A stretch of 64,000 nucleotides of DNA from the NCBI GenBank assembly GCA_946699065.1, contig CAMPDV010000140.1, forward strand, positions 605,281 to 669,280. The letters are read 5' to 3'. The stretch's first letter is position 1, and each line of letters starts with the position of its first letter. Below the pieces are notes generated by a model that was given only the letters and a program-made list of their open reading frames with translations, was not told where the DNA came from and did not search any database. This document shows positions 11,909-24,719 of the stretch, in pieces. Source of the stretch: Loxodes magnus (Eukaryota > Ciliophora > Karyorelictea > Loxodida > Loxodidae). The translations under genes and the position numbers were made by a program.

Positions 11909-14017
11909 ATGGCAGAAACATTTGCCTTTAATGCTGACATTCAGCAACTATTATCGATAATTATAAACACATTTTATTCTAACAAAGAGATCTTTCTACG
12001 TGAATTGATATCGAACAGTTCAGATGCTTTAGATAAAATAAGGTATTTAAGTATAACAGAACCAGAAGTATTGGAGAAAGAGCCGAATTTCTATATAAGG
12101 ATAATTCCGGATAAGACAAATAATACGTTGACGTTATGGGATTCAGGAATAGGAATGACAAAGTTAGAAATGATATCGAATTTAGGAACGATAGCGAAAT
12201 CAGGAACGAAAGCTTTTATGGAAGCATTGACATCAGGAGCAGATATTTCAATGATAGGATAATTTGGTGTAGGATTTTATTCGGCATTTTTGATATCAGA
12301 TAAGGTAACAGTAATAAGTAAACATAATGATGATGATTAGTATATATGGGAAAGTACAGCAGGAGGGACATTTACAATATGTAAAGATGAAGGAGAATAG
12401 TTGAAGAGAGGTACGAAAGTAATATGTCATTTGAAGGAAGATTAGTTGGAGTTTTTAGAAGAGAGAAAACTGAAGGATATAATAAAGAAGCATTCTTAGT
12501 TTATAGGATTCAATATAGAGTTATAAGTGGAGAAGACGAATGAGAAGGAAATAACAGAAAGTGAAGATGAAGAAGAGGAGAAGAAAGAAGAGAAGAAAGA
12601 GGAGTAGAAAGAAGAAGGTCCAAAGATAGAAGAGGTAAAAGAGGAGACGGCTGAAAAGAAGAAGAGAAAAGTGAAGGAAGTGACGACAGAATTTGAATAA
12701 TTGAATAAGACAAAGCCCATATGGATGCGTAAAGCAGAAGATATAAAAAAGGAGGAATATGGAGCATTTTATAAATCATTAACGAATGATTGGGAAGATC
12801 ATTTAGCAGTGAAGCATTTTTCAGTAGAAGGATAATTGGAATTTAAAGCTCTTTTGTTTATTCCGAAGCGTGCACCTTTTGATTTATTTGAGACAAGAAA
12901 GAAACGTAATAACATAAAGTTGTATGTACGTCGTGTATTTATAATGGATGATTGTGAAGACTTGATACCGGAATATTTGAGTTTCATAAGAGGTGTAGTA
13001 GATTCAGAAGATTTACCATTGAATATATCTCGAGAAAGTTTATAGTAAAACAAAATAATGAAGGTGATAAAAAAGAACTTGGTGAAGAAATGTTTGGAAA
13101 TGCTTTAAGAATTAGCTGAGAATGGAGAAGATTTTAAGAAGTTTTACGAGTAGTTTTAGAAGAATTTGAAGTTAGGAATTCATGAGGATTCATAGAATAG
13201 AGGAAAATTAGCAGAATTTCTTAGATACTACTCTTCGAAATCAGGAGAAGAGTACACATCTTTAAAAGATTATGTGAGTAGAATGAAAGAAGGTTAGAAG
13301 GATATTTATTATATAACAGGTGAATCAAAAGCATAAGTATAGAATTCTCCATTTTTAGAAGTATTGAAGAAGAGAGGATATGAAGTGATTTATATGATAG
13401 ATCCTATAGATGAGTATGCAGTATAATAGTTGAAAGAGTATGAAGGAAAGAAGTTGAAATCATGTACAAAGGAAGGTTTGGATTTGGATGAAACAGAAGA
13501 AGAGAAGAAGAAGCATGAAGAAGAGAAAGCTTAATATGAAGGGTTATGTAAATTAATGAAGGATGTATTAGGTGATAAGGTAGAGAAAGTAATAGTAGGA
13601 TAGCGTATAACAGATAGTCCATGTGTATTAGTAACAGGTGAATATGGTTGGACAGCGAATATGGAACGTATAATGAAAGCATAAGCTTTGCGTGATGCTA
13701 GTATGACAAGTTATATGGTATCAAAGAAGACGATGGAAATAAATCCAAAGCATAGTATAGTAACAGAATTAAAGAAGAGAAGTGATGCAGATAAGAGTGA
13801 TAAGACGGTGAAAGATTTGATATGGCTTTTATTTGATACATCTTTATTAACAAGTGGTTTTAGTTTGGATGAGCCGAATTAATTTGCAGGTAGAATTCAT
13901 AGGATGATAAAATTAGGACTATCGATAGAGGACGTGGGAGTAGTAGCAGAAGAGGAAGAATTACCACCCTTATAGGAAGGAAAGTAGGAGCAATCGAATA
14001 TGGAGGAAGTGGATTGA
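11909..14017 (+). CDS. HSP90: Cytosolic Hsp90, copy 6 (intact)
   Basis: Unbroken 702-aa frame with TGA at 14015-14017; no difference from copy 5 seen. Confidence 0.95.
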
Positions 14018-14156
14018 AAGATTTTGTTTTTAAATGATTTTTTAAATAGAAAATTCTAAAAATGGAAGACTAATTAATAGCCATTAAATTATATAAGAAA
14101 AAGTTCTAGAAAGTTCTAAAGAGTATATAAAGTTTAAAAGTATATATAAATAATAA

Positions 14157-16265
14157 ATGGCAGAAACATTTGCCTTTAATGCTGACATTCAGCAACTATT
14201 ATCGATAATTATAAACACATTTTATTCTAACAAAGAGATCTTTCTACGTGAATTGATATCGAACAGTTCAGATGCTTTAGATAAAATAAGGTATTTAAGT
14301 ATAACAGAACCAGAAGTATTGGAGAAAGAGCCGAATTTCTATATAAGGATAATTCCGGATAAGACAAATAATACGTTGACGTTATGGGATTCAGGAATAG
14401 GAATGACAAAGTTAGAAATGATATCGAATTTAGGAACGATAGCGAAATCAGGAACGAAAGCTTTTATGGAAGCATTGACATCAGGAGCAGATATTTCAAT
14501 GATAGGATAATTTGGTGTAGGATTTTATTCGGCATTTTTGATATCAGATAAGGTAACAGTAATAAGTAAACATAATGATGATGATTAGTATATATGGGAA
14601 AGTACAGCAGGAGGGACATTTACAATATGTAAAGATGAAGGAGAATAGTTGAAGAGAGGTACGAAAGTAATATGTCATTTGAAGGAAGATTAGTTGGAGT
14701 TTTTAGAAGAGAGAAAACTGAAGGATATAATAAAGAAGCATTCTTAGTTTATAGGATTCAATATAGAGTTATAAGTGGAGAAGACGAATGAGAAGGAAAT
14801 AACAGAAAGTGAAGATGAAGAAGAGGAGAAGAAAGAAGAGAAGAAAGAGGAGTAGAAAGAAGAAGGTCCAAAGATAGAAGAGGTAAAAGAGGAGACGGCT
14901 GAAAAGAAGAAGAGAAAAGTGAAGGAAGTGACGACAGAATTTGAATAATTGAATAAGACAAAGCCCATATGGATGCGTAAAGCAGAAGATATAAAAAAGG
15001 AGGAATATGGAGCATTTTATAAATCATTAACGAATGATTGGGAAGATCATTTAGCAGTGAAGCATTTTTCAGTAGAAGGATAATTGGAATTTAAAGCTCT
15101 TTTGTTTATTCCGAAGCGTGCACCTTTTGATTTATTTGAGACAAGAAAGAAACGTAATAACATAAAGTTGTATGTACGTCGTGTATTTATAATGGATGAT
15201 TGTGAAGACTTGATACCGGAATATTTGAGTTTCATAAGAGGTGTAGTAGATTCAGAAGATTTACCATTGAATATATCTCGAGAAAGTTTATAGTAAAACA
15301 AAATAATGAAGGTGATAAAAAAGAACTTGGTGAAGAAATGTTTGGAAATGCTTTAAGAATTAGCTGAGAATGGAGAAGATTTTAAGAAGTTTTACGAGTA
15401 GTTTTAGAAGAATTTGAAGTTAGGAATTCATGAGGATTCATAGAATAGAGGAAAATTAGCAGAATTTCTTAGATACTACTCTTCGAAATCAGGAGAAGAG
15501 TACACATCTTTAAAAGATTATGTGAGTAGAATGAAAGAAGGTTAGAAGGATATTTATTATATAACAGGTGAATCAAAAGCATAAGTATAGAATTCTCCAT
15601 TTTTAGAAGTATTGAAGAAGAGAGGATATGAAGTGATTTATATGATAGATCCTATAGATGAGTATGCAGTATAATAGTTGAAAGAGTATGAAGGAAAGAA
15701 GTTGAAATCATGTACAAAGGAAGGTTTGGATTTGGATGAAACAGAAGAAGAGAAGAAGAAGCATGAAGAAGAGAAAGCTTAATATGAAGGGTTATGTAAA
15801 TTAATGAAGGATGTATTAGGTGATAAGGTAGAGAAAGTAATAGTAGGATAGCGTATAACAGATAGTCCATGTGTATTAGTAACAGGTGAATATGGTTGGA
15901 CAGCGAATATGGAACGTATAATGAAAGCATAAGCTTTGCGTGATGCTAGTATGACAAGTTATATGGTATCAAAGAAGACGATGGAAATAAATCCAAAGCA
16001 TAGTATAGTAACAGAATTAAAGAAGAGAAGTGATGCAGATAAGAGTGATAAGACGGTGAAAGATTTGATATGGCTTTTATTTGATACATCTTTATTAACA
16101 AGTGGTTTTAGTTTGGATGAGCCGAATTAATTTGCAGGTAGAATTCATAGGATGATAAAATTAGGACTATCGATAGAGGACGTGGGAGTAGTAGCAGAAG
16201 AGGAAGAATTACCACCCTTATAGGAAGGAAAGTAGGAGCAATCGAATATGGAGGAAGTGGATTGA
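14157..16265 (+). CDS. HSP90: Cytosolic Hsp90, copy 7 (intact)
   Basis: Unbroken 702-aa frame with TGA at 16263-16265; no difference from copy 5 seen. Confidence 0.95.
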
Positions 16266-16404
16266 AAGATTTTGTTTTTAAATGATTTTTTAAATAGAAA
16301 ATTCTAAAAATGGAAGACTAATTAATAGCCATTAAATTATATAAGAAAAAGTTCTAGAAAGTTCTAAAGAGTATATAAAGTTTAAAAGTATATATAAATA
16401 ATAA

Positions 16405-18513
16405 ATGGCAGAAACATTTGCCTTTAATGCTGACATTCAGCAACTATTATCGATAATTATAAACACATTTTATTCTAACAAAGAGATCTTTCTACGTGAA
16501 TTGATATCGAACAGTTCAGATGCTTTAGATAAAATAAGGTATTTAAGTATAACAGAACCAGAAGTATTGGAGAAAGAGCCGAATTTCTATATAAGGATAA
16601 TTCCGGATAAGACAAATAATACGTTGACGTTATGGGATTCAGGAATAGGAATGACAAAGTTAGAAATGATATCGAATTTAGGAACGATAGCGAAATCAGG
16701 AACGAAAGCTTTTATGGAAGCATTGACATCAGGAGCAGATATTTCAATGATAGGATAATTTGGTGTAGGATTTTATTCGGCATTTTTGATATCAGATAAG
16801 GTAACAGTAATAAGTAAACATAATGATGATGATTAGTATATATGGGAAAGTACAGCAGGAGGGACATTTACAATATGTAAAGATGAAGGAGAATAGTTGA
16901 AGAGAGGTACGAAAGTAATATGTCATTTGAAGGAAGATTAGTTGGAGTTTTTAGAAGAGAGAAAACTGAAGGATATAATAAAGAAGCATTCTTAGTTTAT
17001 AGGATTCAATATAGAGTTATAAGTGGAGAAGACGAATGAGAAGGAAATAACAGAAAGTGAAGATGAAGAAGAGGAGAAGAAAGAAGAGAAGAAAGAGGAG
17101 TAGAAAGAAGAAGGTCCAAAGATAGAAGAGGTAAAAGAGGAGACGGCTGAAAAGAAGAAGAGAAAAGTGAAGGAAGTGACGACAGAATTTGAATAATTGA
17201 ATAAGACAAAGCCCATATGGATGCGTAAAGCAGAAGATATAAAAAAGGAGGAATATGGAGCATTTTATAAATCATTAACGAATGATTGGGAAGATCATTT
17301 AGCAGTGAAGCATTTTTCAGTAGAAGGATAATTGGAATTTAAAGCTCTTTTGTTTATTCCGAAGCGTGCACCTTTTGATTTATTTGAGACAAGAAAGAAA
17401 CGTAATAACATAAAGTTGTATGTACGTCGTGTATTTATAATGGATGATTGTGAAGACTTGATACCGGAATATTTGAGTTTCATAAGAGGTGTAGTAGATT
17501 CAGAAGATTTACCATTGAATATATCTCGAGAAAGTTTATAGTAAAACAAAATAATGAAGGTGATAAAAAAGAACTTGGTGAAGAAATGTTTGGAAATGCT
17601 TTAAGAATTAGCTGAGAATGGAGAAGATTTTAAGAAGTTTTACGAGTAGTTTTAGAAGAATTTGAAGTTAGGAATTCATGAGGATTCATAGAATAGAGGA
17701 AAATTAGCAGAATTTCTTAGATACTACTCTTCGAAATCAGGAGAAGAGTACACATCTTTAAAAGATTATGTGAGTAGAATGAAAGAAGGTTAGAAGGATA
17801 TTTATTATATAACAGGTGAATCAAAAGCATAAGTATAGAATTCTCCATTTTTAGAAGTATTGAAGAAGAGAGGATATGAAGTGATTTATATGATAGATCC
17901 TATAGATGAGTATGCAGTATAATAGTTGAAAGAGTATGAAGGAAAGAAGTTGAAATCATGTACAAAGGAAGGTTTGGATTTGGATGAAACAGAAGAAGAG
18001 AAGAAGAAGCATGAAGAAGAGAAAGCTTAATATGAAGGGTTATGTAAATTAATGAAGGATGTATTAGGTGATAAGGTAGAGAAAGTAATAGTAGGATAGC
18101 GTATAACAGATAGTCCATGTGTATTAGTAACAGGTGAATATGGTTGGACAGCGAATATGGAACGTATAATGAAAGCATAAGCTTTGCGTGATGCTAGTAT
18201 GACAAGTTATATGGTATCAAAGAAGACGATGGAAATAAATCCAAAGCATAGTATAGTAACAGAATTAAAGAAGAGAAGTGATGCAGATAAGAGTGATAAG
18301 ACGGTGAAAGATTTGATATGGCTTTTATTTGATACATCTTTATTAACAAGTGGTTTTAGTTTGGATGAGCCGAATTAATTTGCAGGTAGAATTCATAGGA
18401 TGATAAAATTAGGACTATCGATAGAGGACGTGGGAGTAGTAGCAGAAGAGGAAGAATTACCACCCTTATAGGAAGGAAAGTAGGAGCAATCGAATATGGA
18501 GGAAGTGGATTGA
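16405..18513 (+). CDS. HSP90: Cytosolic Hsp90, copy 8 (intact)
   Basis: Unbroken 702-aa frame with TGA at 18511-18513; no difference from copy 5 seen. Confidence 0.95.
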
Positions 18514-18652
18514 AAGATTTTGTTTTTAAATGATTTTTTAAATAGAAAATTCTAAAAATGGAAGACTAATTAATAGCCATTAAATTATATAAGAAAAAGT
18601 TCTAGAAAGTTCTAAAGAGTATATAAAGTTTAAAAGTATATATAAATAATAA

Positions 18653-20761
18653 ATGGCAGAAACATTTGCCTTTAATGCTGACATTCAGCAACTATTATCG
18701 ATAATTATAAACACATTTTATTCTAACAAAGAGATCTTTCTACGTGAATTGATATCGAACAGTTCAGATGCTTTAGATAAAATAAGGTATTTAAGTATAA
18801 CAGAACCAGAAGTATTGGAGAAAGAGCCGAATTTCTATATAAGGATAATTCCGGATAAGACAAATAATACGTTGACGTTATGGGATTCAGGAATAGGAAT
18901 GACAAAGTTAGAAATGATATCGAATTTAGGAACGATAGCGAAATCAGGAACGAAAGCTTTTATGGAAGCATTGACATCAGGAGCAGATATTTCAATGATA
19001 GGATAATTTGGTGTAGGATTTTATTCGGCATTTTTGATATCAGATAAGGTAACAGTAATAAGTAAACATAATGATGATGATTAGTATATATGGGAAAGTA
19101 CAGCAGGAGGGACATTTACAATATGTAAAGATGAAGGAGAATAGTTGAAGAGAGGTACGAAAGTAATATGTCATTTGAAGGAAGATTAGTTGGAGTTTTT
19201 AGAAGAGAGAAAACTGAAGGATATAATAAAGAAGCATTCTTAGTTTATAGGATTCAATATAGAGTTATAAGTGGAGAAGACGAATGAGAAGGAAATAACA
19301 GAAAGTGAAGATGAAGAAGAGGAGAAGAAAGAAGAGAAGAAAGAGGAGTAGAAAGAAGAAGGTCCAAAGATAGAAGAGGTAAAAGAGGAGACGGCTGAAA
19401 AGAAGAAGAGAAAAGTGAAGGAAGTGACGACAGAATTTGAATAATTGAATAAGACAAAGCCCATATGGATGCGTAAAGCAGAAGATATAAAAAAGGAGGA
19501 ATATGGAGCATTTTATAAATCATTAACGAATGATTGGGAAGATCATTTAGCAGTGAAGCATTTTTCAGTAGAAGGATAATTGGAATTTAAAGCTCTTTTG
19601 TTTATTCCGAAGCGTGCACCTTTTGATTTATTTGAGACAAGAAAGAAACGTAATAACATAAAGTTGTATGTACGTCGTGTATTTATAATGGATGATTGTG
19701 AAGACTTGATACCGGAATATTTGAGTTTCATAAGAGGTGTAGTAGATTCAGAAGATTTACCATTGAATATATCTCGAGAAAGTTTATAGTAAAACAAAAT
19801 AATGAAGGTGATAAAAAAGAACTTGGTGAAGAAATGTTTGGAAATGCTTTAAGAATTAGCTGAGAATGGAGAAGATTTTAAGAAGTTTTACGAGTAGTTT
19901 TAGAAGAATTTGAAGTTAGGAATTCATGAGGATTCATAGAATAGAGGAAAATTAGCAGAATTTCTTAGATACTACTCTTCGAAATCAGGAGAAGAGTACA
20001 CATCTTTAAAAGATTATGTGAGTAGAATGAAAGAAGGTTAGAAGGATATTTATTATATAACAGGTGAATCAAAAGCATAAGTATAGAATTCTCCATTTTT
20101 AGAAGTATTGAAGAAGAGAGGATATGAAGTGATTTATATGATAGATCCTATAGATGAGTATGCAGTATAATAGTTGAAAGAGTATGAAGGAAAGAAGTTG
20201 AAATCATGTACAAAGGAAGGTTTGGATTTGGATGAAACAGAAGAAGAGAAGAAGAAGCATGAAGAAGAGAAAGCTTAATATGAAGGGTTATGTAAATTAA
20301 TGAAGGATGTATTAGGTGATAAGGTAGAGAAAGTAATAGTAGGATAGCGTATAACAGATAGTCCATGTGTATTAGTAACAGGTGAATATGGTTGGACAGC
20401 GAATATGGAACGTATAATGAAAGCATAAGCTTTGCGTGATGCTAGTATGACAAGTTATATGGTATCAAAGAAGACGATGGAAATAAATCCAAAGCATAGT
20501 ATAGTAACAGAATTAAAGAAGAGAAGTGATGCAGATAAGAGTGATAAGACGGTGAAAGATTTGATATGGCTTTTATTTGATACATCTTTATTAACAAGTG
20601 GTTTTAGTTTGGATGAGCCGAATTAATTTGCAGGTAGAATTCATAGGATGATAAAATTAGGACTATCGATAGAGGACGTGGGAGTAGTAGCAGAAGAGGA
20701 AGAATTACCACCCTTATAGGAAGGAAAGTAGGAGCAATCGAATATGGAGGAAGTGGATTGA
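18653..20761 (+). CDS. HSP90: Cytosolic Hsp90, copy 9 (intact, last complete unit)
   Basis: Unbroken 702-aa frame ending MEEVD-TGA at 20759-20761. It is followed by a full 139-bp spacer and promoter, but the next ORF is broken after 27 nt. Confidence 0.95.
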
Positions 20762-20900
20762 AAGATTTTGTTTTTAAATGATTTTTTAAATAGAAAATTC
20801 TAAAAATGGAAGACTAATTAATAGCCATTAAATTATATAAGAAAAAGTTCTAGAAAGTTCTAAAGAGTATATAAAGTTTAAAAGTATATATAAATAATAA

Positions 20901-20927
20901 ATGGCAGAAACATTTGCCTTTAATGCT
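20901..20927 (+). pseudogene. HSP90: Truncated Hsp90 copy 10 (array right end)
   Basis: Only ATG plus the codons for MAETFAFNA survive. From 20928 the sequence changes abruptly to unrelated T-rich DNA. The complete heat-shock promoter in front (20762-20900) is retained, so transcription could run rightward into 21-23 kb, antisense to the minus-strand gene there. Confidence 0.9.
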
Positions 20928-21149
20928 TCATTTTTAACATTCTTTTTAAGAAATTTAATTACCATGATACTTATTTTACTCCAGTTATCGATGTAATTTA
21001 TTTTTTTTTTACAATTTTTTTAATATTAATTTTTTTAAGTTGAATAGTAATGCCATTTCAAAAATTTAAAATATATCATGACTAATTTAAAATAAATAAT
21101 TACTGAACAGTAATTTTATTACAATTTATATGTTAGTTTTTTAGCACGT
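20928..21149. other. AT-rich junction between Hsp90 array and minus-strand gene
   Basis: T-rich DNA without recognisable coding signal. It probably contains the 3' end of the minus-strand gene to its right. No repeat relationship to the array was seen. Confidence 0.4.
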
Positions 21150-23134
21150 AGGTGTTATAGAATAACAATATTTCTTCCGCTTTATATTTCTCTTTTTCCT
21201 CTTTTTATCTTGTTCTCTTCTCTTACTGTCTTCTTTCCTTTTTTTATCATATAACCTTAGTTTTTATATAATCTTTTTTATCTCTTATTACTGATTTTCT
21301 GATCTTTTATTAATTTTTTTTTCTTTTGAGGCTTCAATTTTATTTATTACATGTTTGACTTTTCTTTTTTCCACATTTTATTAATTTTAACAATCCTTTA
21401 ATTTTATTCATATTTATTTTTCATTTAAGGTGAAATACTCGTGAGTAGTTTTAATATCAAATATTATCTTAATTTAATGTTTTATTGCTCCCTGAGAACT
21501 CTCATTATTTTTTCTTGAGGGTTTCTCTTATTTTTTTTTGTTATTAAAAGTGACAAGCATCATGTCATTGCCTATGATTTTAAAACTTTATATTGCTTGT
21601 TCATATTCCTTCTATAGTCATCCCCTAGCTCATTTATTTCCTCTTAACCCATTGCATTTACCCGTCTCACTATTTTTTTTCAAATAATAGTAGAAATAGA
21701 CTATCGTAACCTTTTCTGATATGTCTTAGTATCCATTCTTTCAGATGCTCATTATTTTTTCTTTCGATATCATAGCCAAGAGTAATTTATTATTTAGTGT
21801 TTTATTATAATCTAAGTTTTAACTTTTTTATTCATGTATTTATTTTTTGTTGTCCTTTTCACTTTTTGTTTTCCGTTCCACCTTTCATAAAGATTATATA
21901 AGAAAATTAGTCGTGAGATTTTCTTCTGCTGAATGCACCATCTCTAGCGCATTCAAAGTACCGTGTTGGTGTTAGAAAATTTTCAGCTTATTTTCCATTA
22001 AAGTAGTATATAAATAAATATATTAAAGAGGTTTCACAATTGATATATTCACCACTATTTCTACTTATGAGACTTTTAATTCACGTTATTTTTATTTCTT
22101 TTCATTCTTTGGATCATCCATTCTTCTTTTCTCCATTTTTTAAATCAAAAGTGATTACATCTTTACTCTAAACTTTTTTATTATTTCCGAAAGCTGGAAT
22201 TAGAAATTAATAGTGAAGATTCCAATTCTTTTGTTAAAAGAAACAATCAAAATAAATGTTTTTGCATTAATCATTAAAGTAATTATTGCCCTTCGGATTA
22301 ATTTAAATTTTAAATGTATGAAATCTTCGTTTTTTGCATATATTCTTTTCTTTATTTCATTTTTTCCTTGATTTCTCTCATTTTTATATTCATCGTTAAG
22401 AATTTGTTTTTCTTTCATATTTTCCATTTTCCGATGGGAGAATTCTGTCTCTCTTTACTTCAATTACTAATAGTTAACATTTCTCCATAAATTCAATCTT
22501 ATTTATTTCTATTATGGGCACTTTCGTCACAAATGTCAAGTGTTCTTGTAAATGTAGCTTCCTTTTCTTCTCTAGGAAATTTCTTTTCTTGTTTCTATAT
22601 TTCTTTGGGAGTTTTTTATGAAGGTTTTTGCAAATTTTCTTCTATTAATTTTAGTTTTGAATCTAATTATACTCAATTTTTCTCGTCTTGCTCTCTCATT
22701 ATTCAAATATCATTTTCTAACATTGTCATTCGATTATAAACTCCGACTTTAGCTCTTTTGTCTACTATATAGAGTTTATAATCATTTGTATATTCAATAA
22801 GCTTTTGAATTATTTCAAATGTTTCTTTCTTTTATGAGTTTAAGTCCTCTTTGAATTTTTTATTTTTTATAAGTTAATATATTAACTGGAACATCTATTA
22901 AGAGTCTATTTTTTTTAATTTCAATATTATGTAAATCAAAAGCATCTAGGTCTAAAATGAATTATCTTGCTTTGCATTCTTCGTTTATTTTTTATTTATT
23001 ATTTTCAGAGATTCAGTTGAATGATCTCTATTTTCAGTTTTTAGCTGAGGTATTGAGAGCTGTGCTAACTTCTCTGTTCGAAATTTTTTCTTCATCTACT
23101 TTTTGTCATTTGCAAGAAAAGAGTCGCTTTACAT
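21150..23134 (-). CDS. Unidentified Lys/Glu/Gln-rich protein, frame broken
   Basis: Not a family I recognise. The minus strand reads as protein-like sequence in segments. It starts at ATG 23132-23134 with MQSDSFLANDKKQMKKKF. It continues after a frame change with LDLDAFDLHNIEIKKNRLLI, after another with FEIIQKLIEYTNDYKLYIVD and MLENDIWIMREQDEKNW. A third segment below 22,430 contains ENMKEKQILNDEYKNERNQG and long Lys/Glu/Gln stretches suggestive of coiled coil. TAA and TAG are Gln and TGA is Trp (NDIW). Frame changes fall at T runs of the plus strand, for example 22830-22833. No terminal TGA is resolved, so the 3' end is approximate. It is either a real gene with residual indels or introns, or a decaying one, and it converges on the truncated Hsp90 copy. 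Confidence 0.4.
22117..22215. repeat. Diverged repeat, copy A (partner 23,735-23,845)
   Basis: The stretch with TTCTCTCCATTTTT, ATCAAAAGTGATTA, TTTCCGAAAGCTGGAATTAG and GATTCCAATTCTT is matched at 23,735-23,845 by TTCTCTCCGTTTTT, ATCAAAATTAATTG, TTCCAAAGGCTGGAGTTAG and CATTCCAATATT. On the minus strand both read as Glu/Lys-rich peptide, so this looks like a partial duplication of a coding segment. Confidence 0.5.
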
Positions 23135-23299
23135 TTTCTATTATTAATAATATTAATTCTTAATTTTTAAGTTTCCTTCCTACTGTTCAGTTGTTTGGCC
23201 TTAAGAAGAGATGGTAAGTTAAGTCGAGATTTGTCAAAAGAAAATGCTTCTGCTCTGAAAGTAGTAAAAAACCCTTCTGGAAGTCAACCATTCTATATT

Positions 23300-24150
23300 A
23301 ATTCTTCTAAATAAAAATTTTAATTGGTTTCAGTCATGTCTTTGGATAATTTACAGCTTCTACCTAGATTAGTGATATGTAAAGACAGGAGAAATTTTGA
23401 ACTGGACTTCGATCCCATTATTCCAAGCGCTATATTGAGCCATTTTTCAGCTTATCGTACCGCTAGAGAAAACACTCGAATAAGTATGACTTATAGCACA
23501 AAAGAACGTCTGTACTTATCAGTTATGACATCTTTTATGAGAGTAAACGTAATACAGTCTACACGTCACTGGATTAGCTACTCAACTAGCTCTCTTCTTC
23601 TATTTTCTTAAAAAGTTATATAAATAAATAAATTAACGTGGCACTATCATTGTTTGGTTCACCACGAAAAAATAAGAAACCAAATTTAGTTATAAATAAT
23701 AGGCTAAAAAAGTTTCTAGCTTCATCTAGTCTTTTTGCTTCTTGTCATCTTCTCTCCGTTTTTATAATCAAAATTAATTGTCTTCACTCTTCAAATTCTT
23801 TTAATTCTTCCAAAGGCTGGAGTTAGAAGGGGTAGGAGAACATTCCAATATTAGTGTCAAATGACTGAACTAGGTTAATTTTTCTAAGTAATAATTATTT
23901 TAATCTCAGTCATGTCTTTGTTGTTTTCTATTTCCTGATCAGAATAGTGACATGTAGCATCAGGATAACTCTGAGATCTGGATTGCGGTTTCCTCTAGTC
24001 GACCTCTCGTAACGATACAGAGAACCCTCAAATAAATAAGGCTTATCACACAATGGGCCCTTCCTTACTTGTTTGTGATGACATCTATTGCAAGAGTACT
24101 TACAATGCAGACATGACTGCACCAGATTACCTATTCGGTCGACTAGAAAC
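23300..24150 (-). pseudogene. Tandem pair of diverged units, unidentified; Cys-rich fragment in the second
   Basis: Two related segments about 570 bp apart: 23,330-23,560 and 23,905-24,115. They share CAGTCATGTCTTTG, TAGTGA(C/T)ATGTA and further aligned blocks. The minus-strand reading of the right unit contains SCLHCKYSCNRCHHKQVRK, a CxxC...CxxCH pattern like a small zinc-binding element; the left unit has lost it. AAATAAATAAA tracts lie at about 23,620 and 24,030. Base composition of 23,930-24,150 is less AT-rich than its surroundings. It could be a remnant of a mobile element or of the neighbouring minus-strand gene; function unknown. Confidence 0.35.
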
Positions 24151-24719
24151 TAGAATTAATTTTAAAAATGAATTTATAATAATATTGTATTTCATTTTTT
24201 TCTCACTGTAAGTCTTAAAAATATTTGATTATCGTTCTCATTTAGTTAAACTGAGTGCATTTTATAAAATTAAAATAAATTAAATGCACAGTAAGAAATC
24301 GCTCCCTTTGACGCATCTATTGGTAATTAAATAAAAGATTAAGACAAAGTAAACTTAAAATTTATTTTAAATGCTTATTAAATTTTACCTTAAAAGCTAG
24401 AATTATCTATCTAATAAAGCCTAAACAATTTTTATTGAAAAATAAAGAGAAAGTAACTATAAAATGTAACAAGTAAATAAGAACCTTGAGAGCCTATATA
24501 ACCTTTATGTGAGCTACTTAGATTAAATTAATATTAAACTAAAATAATTCAAAATATAGAGAAACATTACAAATGTAGGACTTAACTGATACAAGCATAT
24601 TTAAGCTTTTATATATGATTGTTAAATTAATATTTAAAGAATAGTATTATACATCATCATAGTAGCTATATTGAAATACCAGTTCTTTTATTTTAATTTA
24701 GTTATTTTCTTAACTATAA
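24151..24719. other. AT-rich intergenic stretch
   Basis: No coding segment, RNA gene or repeat could be supported. It lies upstream of the OSCA/TMEM63-like gene and presumably contains its promoter. Confidence 0.4.

Larger units (their letters stand above)
1..20927 (+). repeat. Tandem array of Hsp90 genes, about 2,248-bp unit
   Basis: Head-to-tail direct repeats, each holding one Hsp90 ORF (2,109 nt when intact) plus a 139-bp spacer. Start codons lie at 666, 2914, 5163, 7412, 9661, 11909, 14157, 16405, 18653 and 20901. The three 2,249-bp spacings coincide with copies carrying a net 1-nt insertion. Units 5-9 look identical by eye; units 1-4 differ at a few sites (GCA/ACA at 1131, CCA/CCC before ATATGG, CCG/CCT before AAGCGTGC, GACTCA/GATTCA). 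This pattern indicates recent amplification or homogenisation. The array begins before the window, so the copy count here is a minimum. Confidence 0.97.

Noticed and set aside
1..20927. CRISPR-like or satellite repeat
   Set aside because: The unit is a 2.2-kb protein-coding gene with promoter, not a short repeat/spacer structure.
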